The notes beneath the pieces were generated by a model. The model did no database searches. It was given only the letters and a program-made list of their open reading frames with translations, and was not told where the DNA came from. A stretch of 64,000 bases of DNA, taken from positions 2,683,001 to 2,747,000 of the forward strand of contig NZ_JAPDVG010000001.1 of assembly GCF_026015625.1 (NCBI RefSeq), given 5' to 3'. The translations under genes and the position numbers were made by a program. This document shows, one piece after another, positions 49,813-60,053 of this stretch. Source of the stretch: Segatella copri (GTDB taxonomy: Bacteria > Bacteroidota > Bacteroidia > Bacteroidales > Bacteroidaceae). Position 1 is the first letter of the stretch; each line of letters opens with the position of its first letter.

Positions 49813-52800
49813 TTAGAAACTAAGTTCGATACCAAATGTATAAGTTCTCAAAGCTGGCATTTCAAATGTACACAAGCCATCCACTGGTGTCTCTGGATCA
49901 ACAAAAAGATCCTTAGACTTCCAGGTCAACAAGTTGTTGGCAGAGAAATATACACGAGCCTTGCTCAAGCCAAGGTTGCTGATCCACTCCTTTGGTGCTG
50001 AGAAACCTAAGGTAAGGTTCTTCAAGCGAAGATAATCGTTAGGCATCAACCAACGAGAAGACAACACACCCTTACCATAACTAGCCTGGAACTTAGGCAA
50101 CTTAGCATTATCGCCTGGCTTCTGCCACATATCCTCCAACTTATAGTAAGAAGGGATTGCTCCATAGAGGGCGTATGTACCACCATTATCGTGCAACCAA
50201 GTAGCATAATCGTAAGAGTCACCGCCCAACTTATAGGTCAAAGTAAAGTTGAAGTCGATAAACTTCCACTTGATGAAGTTAGACAAACCGCCCTCAAGTG
50301 CTGGCTCATGATGACCAACAATAGTCTTGTTTGCCTCAGCTACATTAGTAGTGGTCTTGCGAGCATTCTCAGTTCCATCATTGATGTAATAGCTCTCCAA
50401 ACCTGTCTCAGGGTCAACACCTGCATACTCATACATATAGTAAGAATAGTAAGGCTTGCCTACCTGATGAATCATGGCACCGCTGATAATCTTGTCATCA
50501 TCACCTGTCAACTCTGTTACCTTGTTGGAGTTATGACCAAAGTTCAGAGAAGTAGTCCAAAGGAAGTCCTTCTTCTGAATGTTGGTAGAAGAAATGGTCA
50601 CCTCAATACCTTGGTTACGCATAGAACCTACATTCTGAGCCATGGTAGCCAACAGAGAAGAATCATCATAGTAACCTGGAATCATAGAGATAGGACGGTT
50701 CATAATCAAATTGGATGTATTACGAACGTAGTAATCCAATGTTACAGAGATACGGTTGAGGAATGTCAAGTCAAGACCAAAGTTCCAAGCCTTGTTCTGC
50801 TCCCACTTCAAGTCCTTGTTGGCTACACCAATGATACCCATACCATTGCTACCATTGTAGTACTCACCATACTTATAAAGGTTCATGTAACTATACAAGC
50901 CAGATGGAAGAGTTCCGTTCACACCATAAGATACACGAATCTTACCATCGCTCAATATATCCTTGATAGAATCCATGAACTTTTCTGCACCAAAGCGCCA
51001 AGCACCAGATACAGACCAGAACGAACCCCAACGATTCTCACGTGCCATACGAGAACTACCATCACGACGATAGCTTACACCAGCATAATACAAATCGTTA
51101 TAGTTGTAGTTGACACGACCCAAGAAAGAAGTCATCTTTGAGTCATACTTGTAACTCTGCATAGAGGTATCGCCAGAGTTAGCGAACTCATACAAGTTGC
51201 CAGGGAAGTCTGTACCGGAAGCGTATGAGTTGTTGTTATGCCATGCCTCTGTCTCGAAACCAAGCAAAGCATCCACATTGTGGGCACCAAAAGACTTATT
51301 ATATGTCAACTGTGTCTGAGTGTTCATGGTTGTCCACTCATTGTAAGTACGCTGCATCACACCATTTGAGCCAGAACCATTACCACAGTATTTGTCCCAA
51401 AGCACATCCTCGGTAGAGTTGATGTAGTCGTAAGCTACCTTCTCACGCAACTTCAAGTTGTCCCAAATGTTCCATTCGAGAGCCAAGGTGCTGTAAGAAC
51501 GTGTCGTATTGGTTCTATCAGACATGTGCTGGTTCTCATAAATAGGGTTATAACCATTGTTATAAGCACCATCTGTCTTTGTCAGCAAATTACCATTCTT
51601 GTCATAGATAGCATTAGAAGGGCCGAGGAACCATACTGCACTTGAGATGGCACCAGCAAAAGAAGCGCCACCATCCATAGCAGAGTTCTGATGCATAGAT
51701 GAAATCATTGAGCTAGCATCCAACTTGAACTTACCAAAACGATGGGAAACGTTTACATTACCTGTCATACGTTCCAAGCCTGAACGGTCAACAATACCAT
51801 TCTGCTTTGCATATGACAAAGATGCATAGAACTTGGTCTTATCATTACCACCAGTTACACTTGCCTGATAGTTCTGGTTAGAACCATTTTTGAAGAGAGC
51901 GTCACGCCAATTAGCCCAGCCATTCTCTGGTTTTGCTGCATAATCATCAATATTAGCATCAGCATATGCTGCAGCCGAAGCATCGGTTGTACCATCAATA
52001 TTGTCGTAAGCATAGTTCTTCAAGCCTTGATAAATCAAGGCACGACGAGAATCACCATCCAACGTTGGACGATAGTTGATAGCCATGTTAGAGAATCCCC
52101 AGTCGCTACGGAAATCAACCTGGGTCTTACCTGCACTACCACTCTTGGTTGTAATGACAAGCACACCATTGGCTGCACGAGAACCATACAAAGAGGCTGC
52201 GGCAGCATCCTTGATAACAGTGATAGATTCGATATCGTTGCTGTTCAATGTAGAAAGTGCATTGGTACCAGAACCATTGTAACCAATTCCAGTCTGAGCA
52301 TCATTGAAACCACTCAAGTTACCAGAGTTCACAGGAGTACCATCAATCACAATCAATGGATCGTTACCTGCATTGATAGAACCCATACCACGAATACGGA
52401 TATAGTTCATTGCACCTGGCTGGCCAGAGAAAGAAGAAATAGAAACTCCTGGGATATTACCAGAAAGCTTATCTTCAACAGAAAGTGAAGGAACATCACT
52501 CAACTTAGCTGTTGACATGGAAGCAGCAGCACCTGTAAATGAGGATTTCTTGAAGTTACCATAACCTGTAACAATCACCTCATCCAAGGATTTGTTATCA
52601 GAAGTCAAAACAATCTTCATGTTAGAACTTGCTTTGACAGTTTGTGAATTCATACCTATATAGGTAATCTCCAACTTGGAGCCGGCTGGAACATTCAAAC
52701 TGAAGTTTCCATCGACATCCGTAACAGTACCCGTATTAGTACCAGCTACCTTGATTGATGCGCCAATAACAGGCTCACCATCCTCTGAAGCTACTACCTT

Positions 52801-52883
52801 ACCGGTAACAGATGTTTGGGCAAAGGCTACTCCACAACTGAGAATTGCCCCCCCCCCACAAATAAAGCGATTCTTTTAAACAT
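49813..52883 (-). CDS. SusC/RagA-family TonB-dependent receptor, frameshifted in the signal peptide
   Basis: The main frame runs from ~52850 to 49813. Domains: carboxypeptidase-like (VTGKVVASEDGEPVIGASIKVAGTN), TonB box region (SLDEVIVTGYG), plug (EDKLSGNIPGVSISSFSGQPG; IRGMGSINAGNDPLIVIDG) and a long SusC barrel ending 'LRTYTFGIELSF'. The start MFKRIALFV at 52883 reads into a run of ten G residues (52857-52848 on the minus strand) and then meets a stop. With eight or eleven G it would continue in frame through 'AILSCGVAFAQ', a normal signal peptide, giving ~1023 residues. As written, the receptor is off. Either this is a phase-variable switch or the tract was miscounted. Confidence 0.9.
52848..52857 (-). 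repeat. Ten-G homopolymer in the SusC signal-peptide codons
   Basis: Ten C on the plus strand. It lies between the start codon region (MFKRIALFV) and the hydrophobic core of the signal peptide, the classic place for slipped-strand on/off switching. Confidence 0.85.
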
Positions 52884-52933
52884 AATCTCTCTCTTTATTA
52901 GATAATAATTTATAAATTTATAATAATCGGCTG

Positions 52934-52965
52934 CAAAATTAGATTTTTTTTCGGATATTTGCAAA
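52934..52965 (-). promoter_or_regulatory. Promoter of the SusC-SusD operon
   Basis: Minus strand TAATTTTG (52941-52934), with TTTG (52965-52962) 20 bp upstream; ~50-nt A/T-rich leader. Confidence 0.68.
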
Positions 52966-53478
52966 TATTTTGAAAGAAAAATTTAATAACGCACATAAAA
53001 AAGTCTGTTTTTAACACTTCTACCTTGTCATATTGCAACAAAAAGAATATTTTTGCAACAATAAGGCTATAATTTGTAAGAACAGAAATAAGAAGGTTCT
53101 TAAGTTATCTATACAGGCATCTGCCGGGTAAGACGTATTGCTTAAATACGTAGAACAAATAGATTAAATTGTCACAGTTCTACGATTCATCGGCTCTAAC
53201 AATTAGTTCCGTTCGGTTGCCGGCAGTTGCCAACAAGGTTGCTGACATATGTCGATAACTCTGCTGGCATATGGCAGCAACCCTACAAATCTAATTCCTC
53301 AGACCAACAGATACGTTATCTATAAGCATAAGATATATCTGTTTCAAGCTTATTATCTGCAAAGAATAAATAGAATATCATACTGACTGCAGGGAGCGAA
53401 ATACTTGACATACCACAAAAAAGAAAACGTTTACGGCACTTTTTAGTTAAAAAATTTGGGTATATTGCACATTTTTCG
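52966..53478. other. Gene-free region between SusC and fabI promoters with hairpins
   Basis: No credible reading frame. It holds a small hairpin CGTAGAAC/GTTCTACG around 53150-53195 and a larger inverted repeat GTTGCTGACATATG (53238-53251)/CATATGGCAGCAAC (53268-53281; 13 of 14 pair), next to TTGCC repeats (53216-53233). It may be a small RNA or a protein site; nothing decides between these. Confidence 0.4.
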
Positions 53479-53486
53479 TAATTTTG
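53479..53486 (+). promoter_or_regulatory. TAnnTTTG promoter box for fabI
   Basis: TAATTTTG, ~110 bp before the start; the 23-bp motif shared with metG (53522-53544) lies in the leader. Confidence 0.55.
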
Positions 53487-53521
53487 CGCACGATTTCAAC
53501 GACTAGAACAAAACAAAGTGG

Positions 53522-53544
53522 TTTTACACCTTATTATATATATA
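53522..53544 (+). repeat. 23-bp motif shared with metG upstream region
   Basis: Identical to 39898-39920; lies in the predicted fabI leader. Confidence 0.6.
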
Positions 53545-53598
53545 GAATGATATATGTAGGGGATTGTCGTTAGTATAAACAAAAGTATTAAGATAACA

Positions 53599-54456
53599 AT
53601 GACTCACAATTTGTTAAAAGGCAAGCGTGGCATCATCTTCGGTGCACTCAATGAGGAATCAATCGCTTGGAAAGTAGCTGTAAAGGCTGCTGAAGAGGGT
53701 GCTACTATCGCACTTAGTAATACAGCTATGGCTTTGCGTATGGGTACGCTGGATAAGCTCGCTGAACAGATCAACGCTCCTATCATCGCAGCTGATGCGA
53801 CTAGCGTAGAAGACTTGGAAAAGGTATTCACAGAGGCTCAGGAGAAACTCGGTGGCAAAATCGACTTCGTGCTCCACTCTGTAGCTATGAGCCCTAACGT
53901 TCGCAAGCATCGTACATACGATGACCTCGACTACAACTTCCTGAACAAGACATTGGACATCTCTGCTATCTCTTTCCACAAGATGTTGCAGGTAGCCAAG
54001 AAGTTGGATGCTATCAACGAGTGGGGTTCTGTAGTAGCTCTCACATACGTAGCTTCTCAGCGTACATTCTTCGGTTACAACGATATGGCTGATGCCAAGA
54101 GCATGCTCGAAAGTATCGCCCGCAGCTTCGGTTACATCTATGGTCGTGAGAAGCACGTGCGTATCAACACCATCTCTCAGAGCCCTACAGCTACAACAGC
54201 AGGTAAGGGTATCAAGGATATCGAGAACATGATGGACTTCGCCGACAAGATGTCTCCACTCGGAAACGCCGTAGCTGAGGATTGCGCTAACTACTGCGTG
54301 ATGATGTTCTCTGACTTCACCCGCAAGGTAACCATGCAGAACCTCTTCCACGATGGTGGTTTCTCATCAATGGGTATGAGCCTCCGTGCTATGAACCAGT
54401 ATGCTAAGGATATGACTCCTTATGAGGATGAGAACGGTAATGTTATCTACGGATAA
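53599..54456 (+). CDS. fabI: Enoyl-[acyl-carrier-protein] reductase (NADH)
   Basis: 285 residues. The FabI-type SDR start 'LLKGKRGIIFGALNEESIAWKVAVKAAEEGA' replaces the usual GxxxGxG with the FabI pattern. 'FVLHSVAMSPN' follows, then the catalytic Tyr/Lys pair in 'FFGYNDMADAKSMLESIARSFGYIYG', and 'RINTISQSPTATTAGKGI'. It reduces the enoyl-ACP double bond in the last step of each fatty-acid elongation cycle and is the target of triclosan-like drugs. It stands alone with a hairpin terminator. Codon bias is high, as for an abundant protein. Confidence 0.96.
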   Translation: MTHNLLKGKRGIIFGALNEESIAWKVAVKAAEEGATIALSNTAMALRMGTLDKLAEQINAPIIAADATSVEDLEKVFTEAQEKLGGKIDFVLHSVAMSPNVRKHRTYDDLDYNFLNKTLDISAISFHKMLQVAKKLDAINEWGSVVALTYVASQRTFFGYNDMADAKSMLESIARSFGYIYGREKHVRINTISQSPTATTAGKGIKDIENMMDFADKMSPLGNAVAEDCANYCVMMFSDFTRKVTMQNLFHDGGFSSMGMSLRAMNQYAKDMTPYEDENGNVIYG

Positions 54457-54492
54457 TCAGGCAGAAGAGAAAAAATCTCACTAAATATACAG

Positions 54493-54533
54493 ACAGGTAT
54501 GTTCAGTAAAAATCTGAGCATACCTGTTTTTTT
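54493..54533 (+). terminator. fabI terminator
   Basis: ACAGGTATGTTCAG pairs with CTGAGCATACCTGT (one G-T pair), then seven T residues. Confidence 0.85.
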
Positions 54534-55539
54534 ATTCATATCCACCCTCTATCTTAAACTTGGCAACAAGCGGAAGATGATCGCTGTATCCACCCAAATA
54601 TCGTGGACCGAGATAGGTGCGGAAAGGTTTCTTTCCGCCATATTTCTCATCATCTTCTAAGAGGAATGGCAAATCTCCTATCTGGCAACTCATCTTAAGC
54701 CGGGAAAGCGAAGGACTGAAGAGAATCTGGTCAAGACTTCGCCAATCTCCATGCCAGCGATAAGTAGCCTTGGCACCATGAGAGCCTTTGACGCCAACAG
54801 ATATATTAATAAGGTGATGCTGATAAAGATAACGAAGAGCCGGAGAATCGGAATAATCGTTGAAATCGCCGGCTACGATAATCCTTGCACTATCATTGAG
54901 CGCATAGATAGAATCTACAGCAGAAGCCAGCTGGCTGGCTACCTGCAGGCGGTAGGGACGCGAAACCTGTTCGCCGCCACGCCGGCTAGGCGCATGCAAT
55001 ACAAAGACATGGAGCGTATCATCATTTATAATCCGCCCCGAAGCGTAGAGAATATCTCTCGTAGGGCGAGTATCAGGCAGCGGCTTGATGCGGATGGACC
55101 GGAACTGTATAAGCGCAAAAGAAGATGGCTGATAAAGCAAAGCCACATCTATGCCTCGTTCATCAGGCGAATCGGTCATCACATAATCATAATTTACACC
55201 GCGAAGAGCTGAACGCCGGGTTAAATCAAACAGCACACTATCGTTCTCCACTTCGCAAAGCGCCACAAAATCGGGAACATGCCAGGACTTCTCCGAGGGT
55301 CTTGAAGGATTATCTGGGGAGGCGGTACCAACAAGCGACAAATCTTCATAACCCAAAGCCACTATAGTCTTGGAAAGATTTGCCAGCTTGCGCCAATAGC
55401 GATAAGGCGTCCACTTGTAACTGCTCTGTGGCAGGAATTCATAGTCATTCTTCAGCGAATCATGCTTCGTATCGAAGAGGTTTTCGCAGTTCAACTCCAC
55501 AAAAGTGAGGAAACTTGATAAGATGAGAGTGAAAAACAT
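54532..55539 (-). CDS. Endonuclease/exonuclease/phosphatase-family protein (secreted)
   Basis: 335 residues. A short hydrophobic N-terminus (MFFTLILSSFLTFVELNCENLFDT) may be a signal peptide or may be the first strand of the fold ('VELNCENLFD' is the usual start of the EEP domain). Catalytic landmarks: Glu in 'ALCEVEND', 'RIIVAGDFNDYSDSPAL' (GDFN), and the final 'GGYSDHLPLVAKF' (SDH). It probably cleaves phosphodiester bonds; the substrate may be nucleic acid or another phosphate ester. It is convergent with fabI and starts ~55 bp from tRNA-Arg on the other strand. Confidence 0.87.
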   Translation of the reverse strand: MFFTLILSSFLTFVELNCENLFDTKHDSLKNDYEFLPQSSYKWTPYRYWRKLANLSKTIVALGYEDLSLVGTASPDNPSRPSEKSWHVPDFVALCEVENDSVLFDLTRRSALRGVNYDYVMTDSPDERGIDVALLYQPSSFALIQFRSIRIKPLPDTRPTRDILYASGRIINDDTLHVFVLHAPSRRGGEQVSRPYRLQVASQLASAVDSIYALNDSARIIVAGDFNDYSDSPALRYLYQHHLINISVGVKGSHGAKATYRWHGDWRSLDQILFSPSLSRLKMSCQIGDLPFLLEDDEKYGGKKPFRTYLGPRYLGGYSDHLPLVAKFKIEGGYE

Positions 55540-55572
55540 AACATTTTATTTTGTATTGTCAACGATTTGATG

Positions 55573-55580
55573 TATCTTTG
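55573..55580 (+). promoter_or_regulatory. TAnnTTTG promoter box for tRNA-Arg
   Basis: TATCTTTG, 15 bp before the tRNA. Confidence 0.65.
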
Positions 55581-55595
55581 CAGTCGGTTTACAAT

Positions 55596-55667
55596 GGTCC
55601 TATAGTTTAACGGATAGAACGGAGGTTTCCTAAACCTTTGATCCGAGTTCGATTCTCGGTGGGACCA
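55596..55667 (+). tRNA. tRNA-Arg (CCT)
   Basis: 72 nt. Acceptor GGTCCTA/TGGGACC, anticodon loop TTCCTAA giving CCT, and T arm CCGAGTTCGATTCTCGG. The discriminator is A. Confidence 0.96.
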
Positions 55668-55701
55668 CGTACTTTCCTTATCATTCCAGAGATGATAAAA
55701 C

Positions 55702-55741
55702 AATAAAGGTCGCTCCTGACAATCAGGAAGCGACCTTTATT
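55702..55741. terminator. Bidirectional terminator between tRNA-Arg and secDF
   Basis: AATAAAGGTCGCT-CCTGA pairs with TCAGG-AAGCGACCTTTATT (one bulge), with T-rich or A-rich flanks on both sides. Confidence 0.85.
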
Positions 55742-55813
55742 ATTTTTATATTCTTTCCAGTATCTTTCTCTATCCGACATACATCGGACAGAGAAAGAAT
55801 GAAGAGTTTCTGA

Positions 55814-58800
55814 TTACTTAACTTCTGCAACCTCCTCAGCTGGCTCTTCCTTAATCTTACGACCAAGAACGATGTAAGCCATAGGAGATGCAATGAAGAT
55901 AGATGACAATGTACCGAATACAACACCCAGGATCATTGCGAATGAGAAGCTGCGGATGCTGTCACCACCGAGGATGCAGATACAGAGCAACACGAGCAAT
56001 GTAGATGTAGACGTATTGATGGTACGAGCCAATGTCTCATTGATAGATGCATTGAAGAGCTGCTGACGGTCGCCCTTAGGATGCAACTTCAAGTTCTCAC
56101 GGATACGGTCGAATACAACCACCTTATCGTTGATAGAGTAACCTACCACGGTCAGGATAGCACCGATGAAGGTCTGGTCAATCTCCAATGAGAATGGAAC
56201 GAGACCCCACAGGAGTGAGTAGAAACCGATTACTGTCAAGGCATCAAATGCCAAAGCTACTGTAGAACCTACAGAGAAGGCCACGTTGCGGAAACGTATC
56301 AGGATGTAGAGGAAGATAGCAATCAATGCGAAGAGCACACTATAGATAGCACCCATAGTGATATCCTTAGCCACAGAAGGACCTACCTTTGTACTACTGA
56401 TAATAGAACCACCCTGACGAACATCTGGGTTCTTGAATGCCTCAACACTCTTCTGAGAAACCAGGTTAACCTTCTTCAAGGCGTTGTAAAGGATAGTCTC
56501 TGCCTCATCGTCAACAGTTGGACTGTTGCTCTCAATCATATAGTTGGTAGATACACGGATGGTCTTGCCATCTGTACCGATAGCGATAGCGCCAGTAGTT
56601 GCCTTGGTGCCGTCTGCATTGACGAATGCATCGCCAAGAACAGTACGAATCTGCTCAGGCTCTACAGGATTCTCGAACTGTACCACATAGTTACGACCAC
56701 CAGTGAAGTCGATACTCTTACTCAAGCCACGAACAAAGAAGCTACCGATGAATACCACAGCTGCTACGATGGCAATGGTGAAGGTAGTCTTGTACATAGA
56801 CATGAACTTATACTTCTTGCCCTGCATCAGGTTGTGAGAAACAGGAGTATCAAACTTGCAGTGCATCCACTTATCGTGGTTCAACTTATAATCGTAAACC
56901 AGACGAGTCAGGAACACAGCAGTGAAGAATGAAACTACGATACCGATGATCCATGTAGTAGCGAAACCACGGATAGGACCTGTACCGGTAATCAACAGGA
57001 TAACACCAGTAATCAAAGATGTCAAGTTAGAGTCGAAGATAGCAGAGAAAGCGTTGCCATAACCGGCAGCTACAGCCTGCTTCATACCCTTGCCAGAGCG
57101 GAGCTCCTCCTTGATACGCTCATAGATAAGCACATTGGCATCCACGGCAGTACCCAGAGACAAGACCATACCGGCAAGACCAGGTAACGTCAGAGCCGCC
57201 TGGAAGGACGTCAGAATACCCAGCGTGAAGAATACGTTGACGAGCAAAGCCAGGTTAGCCATCATACCAGGAATGATATTGTACATCATCACCATGTAAA
57301 CCATCAGGAGTACGAAAGCTACAACGAATGATACAATACCCATCTGGATAGACTGTGCACCGAGTGTAGGACCTACAACCTCCTCCTGAACGATACGTGC
57401 AGGAGCTGGCATACGACCAGACTTCAATGTGTTAGCCAAGTCCTTGGTATCCTCAATAGTGAAGTTACCGGAAATCTGAGAGCTACCACCATCAATCTCG
57501 CCGTTTACACGAGGAGCAGAGTAAACTACGCCATCCAGAACGATAGCAATAGCCTTACCTACGTTAGCCTTGGTCATCTGAGCCCACTTACGGGCACCCT
57601 CTGTATTCATCTTCATGCTAACAACAGGAGAACCCATCTGGTCGAACTCGTCCTTAGCATCGGTAATTACATCACCCTCCAGTGGAGCACGACCAGTAGT
57701 GGTAGTCACCTTCAAGGCGTGAAGCTCGAAGATATTCTTAGCTTTCAGGTTATCAGCTGGCTTAGCACTCCAAAGCAGACGCAAGTCTGATGGCAGAACG
57801 CGCTTAGCCACAGCAGAGTAGATAATCTTGTTGATAGCAGCAGTATCGCGAACGCTAGCATAACCAACAGTGCTCAAACCACCACCGAGCTGCAAACGAG
57901 CCAACAATGGGTGAGCCTTGATAGCAGCAGCATTCTGCGCATCCTCGCCTACCTTGCTTGCAGCATCGTCCTTCTTCTTGATAGAGAACTTAGCCTCAGC
58001 CTTCTTAGGCTCAGCCTTAGCAACTTCTTTCTTTGCTACAGTTGTATCAGCAGCAACTGAATCTTTCTCCTCCTCACCATTATCACCATTTGCGATACGA
58101 GTATCAAGCTGCTGGAGATAAGGAGCGATTTCCTCTGAGTTGTATGTCTCCCAGAACTCAAGGTTTGCACTACCCTGGAGCATCTTACGCATACGCTCTG
58201 GCTGGCTGATACCTGGCATTTCTACCATGATACGGCCCTGCTGACCTTCCAATTTCTGGATGTTAGGCTGTACAACACCGAACTTATCGATACGGGTGCG
58301 GACAACATTGAAAGAGTTGTCAATAGCATCCTGTACAGAAGCGCGGATAGCCTTCTCTACCTCTGCGTCGCTGCTCTGAGGAGAAACCTTGCCCTGCAAC
58401 TGCTGGGTAGCGAACACTTCTGCGAGTTTATGACCTGGTGCGCTCTTATGATAAGCGTTAATGAAAAGTGACACGAAGTCACCACCGTTAGCTTCTTCCT
58501 GAGCTCTAGCTTCCTTCATGGCATTGGTAAAACCAGCGTCGGTCTTATGATCGGCAAGGTTTTCAAGTACATCAGGTACAGAAATCTCAAGAATTACATT
58601 CATACCGCCCTTAAGGTCAAGTCCAAGACCAATCTGAGTCTCCAAGCAGTTCTGGTAAGAATAAACACCTAAGTACTTAACAGAATCCTTATAATCCTGC
58701 TGAGCAATAGGATCTTTAATCTTTGCAGCCTCGCTGTCATAGTAACGTGTGGCAAACGAGAATGACAAATAGAAGATACTTGCGAGTGTCAGTAAGACGG

Positions 58801-58831
58801 CTACACAAATTACAATTCCTTTGTTTTGCAT
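55814..58831 (-). CDS. secDF: Fused protein translocase subunit SecDF
   Basis: 1005 residues joining SecD and SecF in one chain. The SecD part: N-terminal helix (GIVICVAVLLTLASIFYLSF), 'IGLGLDLKGGMNVILEISV', a Lys/Ala-rich insert (~residues 245-300), 'QGRIMVEMPGI', 'ISGNFTIEDTKDLANTLKSGRMPAPARIVQEEVVGPTLG' and six helices with 'LSLGTAVDANVLIYERIKEELR'. The SecF part from ~residue 690 has 'SIDFTGGRNYVVQFE' and 'TVVGYSINDKVVVFDRIREN'. It uses proton flow to pull exported proteins through SecYEG. The fusion is normal for Bacteroidota. The leader contains the promoter box at 58910-58917. Confidence 0.96.
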   Translation of the reverse strand: MQNKGIVICVAVLLTLASIFYLSFSFATRYYDSEAAKIKDPIAQQDYKDSVKYLGVYSYQNCLETQIGLGLDLKGGMNVILEISVPDVLENLADHKTDAGFTNAMKEARAQEEANGGDFVSLFINAYHKSAPGHKLAEVFATQQLQGKVSPQSSDAEVEKAIRASVQDAIDNSFNVVRTRIDKFGVVQPNIQKLEGQQGRIMVEMPGISQPERMRKMLQGSANLEFWETYNSEEIAPYLQQLDTRIANGDNGEEEKDSVAADTTVAKKEVAKAEPKKAEAKFSIKKKDDAASKVGEDAQNAAAIKAHPLLARLQLGGGLSTVGYASVRDTAAINKIIYSAVAKRVLPSDLRLLWSAKPADNLKAKNIFELHALKVTTTTGRAPLEGDVITDAKDEFDQMGSPVVSMKMNTEGARKWAQMTKANVGKAIAIVLDGVVYSAPRVNGEIDGGSSQISGNFTIEDTKDLANTLKSGRMPAPARIVQEEVVGPTLGAQSIQMGIVSFVVAFVLLMVYMVMMYNIIPGMMANLALLVNVFFTLGILTSFQAALTLPGLAGMVLSLGTAVDANVLIYERIKEELRSGKGMKQAVAAGYGNAFSAIFDSNLTSLITGVILLITGTGPIRGFATTWIIGIVVSFFTAVFLTRLVYDYKLNHDKWMHCKFDTPVSHNLMQGKKYKFMSMYKTTFTIAIVAAVVFIGSFFVRGLSKSIDFTGGRNYVVQFENPVEPEQIRTVLGDAFVNADGTKATTGAIAIGTDGKTIRVSTNYMIESNSPTVDDEAETILYNALKKVNLVSQKSVEAFKNPDVRQGGSIISSTKVGPSVAKDITMGAIYSVLFALIAIFLYILIRFRNVAFSVGSTVALAFDALTVIGFYSLLWGLVPFSLEIDQTFIGAILTVVGYSINDKVVVFDRIRENLKLHPKGDRQQLFNASINETLARTINTSTSTLLVLLCICILGGDSIRSFSFAMILGVVFGTLSSIFIASPMAYIVLGRKIKEEPAEEVAEVK

Positions 58832-58909
58832 TTCTATTTATTGTTATTAATTATTTGTTTCTTTTCAATTGCTTTTAGGGATTCTTTCAAAAACCTCCAT
58901 AAAGTTGTG

Positions 58910-58917
58910 CAAAAATA
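58910..58917 (-). promoter_or_regulatory. TAnnTTTG promoter box for secDF
   Basis: Minus strand TATTTTTG, ~79 bp before the start; it implies secDF is transcribed apart from the upstream EEP gene. Confidence 0.6.
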
Positions 58918-58950
58918 AGCATTTTTTTTCTTATATAAGAATAATTTGCT

Positions 58951-60048
58951 CTATTTTTGCTTTTTAGGGCGCATTTTTAGCTTACAAATGATAGGATAGT
59001 GGTCTGAAACGGCGATTTTATCATCAACTTTACATTCATAAGGCTCCCAATCGTCTGAACACATGATATTGTCTATGCGAACAAAAAAGCCTCCATGATG
59101 ATAGCTGATACCCGGTCCGTTACCACTTGCAATGTAGCAATCCGTCAAATCTTTAGCTATCGTACGATGAGCATAAGAGATAGGACCATCATTAAAGTCA
59201 CCGCACAAAATAATACTCTGTTCTTTATGCTGCTGAATGTATTTTGCTACAGCCTCAGCCTCCGGAGCCCGTTTCTTTGTTGCCTCGGCAAGTTTTACAA
59301 CGAGCAATTTGGAAGTTTCTTCTGCAGTATCGACCTGCAATTTTCCGATAACCAGATTCTTGAACTGGCGTCTGTCCTCTAAACTTAAGCCGGTTGTTTC
59401 CAAATGATTATTGATGAGAAGGACCTCTCTATCTTTCACTTTCAGACGATACGCTACACTCATATTTCCTTTCGATTCATAAGGAATTCGCTCTTTTGAA
59501 AGAATAGGGTATTTACTGAGCAACATAAGACAATTTCCACCATTCACGTGCATCGTTGTATCCTGATAAGCATACATCGGCTTGAGCATACTATCTATCT
59601 GCTCAACATTCCGGGAAGTAGGACATGCTTCCTGCAGACAAACAATATCAGCATCCTGCTCCTGCAGATAAGCAATACAGATATTAGTTCCTTCGGCATC
59701 CTCTGTCTGTGCACCAAAATTCCAGGTATTATATGATAGAACTTTGATACAGCCTTTTGGAGTTTCGCCAGAAAAGTTGATTGGCATATACTTGCGGACA
59801 GGAACAAAACAGATCAAGAAGCCTAAGAATGGAATAATGGCATACTTAGACCGGAAGAGCAACCAGAAAAGCAAAAAGCCTAAGTTAACTATAAGAAAAA
59901 CCGGGAAAAGTAAGCCAAGATTAGCCAATGCGGCGAACTTTTCTGGCTGAAAGAAGTCAGAAAAGCCCACCAGCAACATGATGATGATAGTTGCCACATT
60001 AGCACCAGCTATCATCTTATATGTAAATTCCTTAAATCCTTTAAACAT
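58951..60048 (-). CDS. Membrane-anchored endonuclease/exonuclease/phosphatase-family protein
   Basis: 365 residues. Three N-terminal membrane helices (MIAGANVATIIIMLLVGFSDFF, LGLLFPVFLIVNLGFLLFWLLF, YAIIPFLGFLICFVPV), then an EEP domain: 'KVLSYNTWNFGAQ', catalytic Glu in 'IVCLQEACPTS', 'SIILCGDFNDGPIS' and final 'AVSDHYPIICKLKM'. The catalytic part would face the periplasm. It starts 5 bp after the rhomboid protease gene and is surely co-transcribed. Substrates are unknown; nucleic acid or lipid phosphate esters are possible. Confidence 0.88.
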   Translation of the reverse strand: MFKGFKEFTYKMIAGANVATIIIMLLVGFSDFFQPEKFAALANLGLLFPVFLIVNLGFLLFWLLFRSKYAIIPFLGFLICFVPVRKYMPINFSGETPKGCIKVLSYNTWNFGAQTEDAEGTNICIAYLQEQDADIVCLQEACPTSRNVEQIDSMLKPMYAYQDTTMHVNGGNCLMLLSKYPILSKERIPYESKGNMSVAYRLKVKDREVLLINNHLETTGLSLEDRRQFKNLVIGKLQVDTAEETSKLLVVKLAEATKKRAPEAEAVAKYIQQHKEQSIILCGDFNDGPISYAHRTIAKDLTDCYIASGNGPGISYHHGGFFVRIDNIMCSDDWEPYECKVDDKIAVSDHYPIICKLKMRPKKQK

Positions 60049-60053
60049 GCTTT

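Noticed and set aside
52027..52488. 153-codon plus-strand frame inside SusC
   Set aside because: Antisense shadow rich in Thr/Ile/Arg; the SusC frame explains the region.
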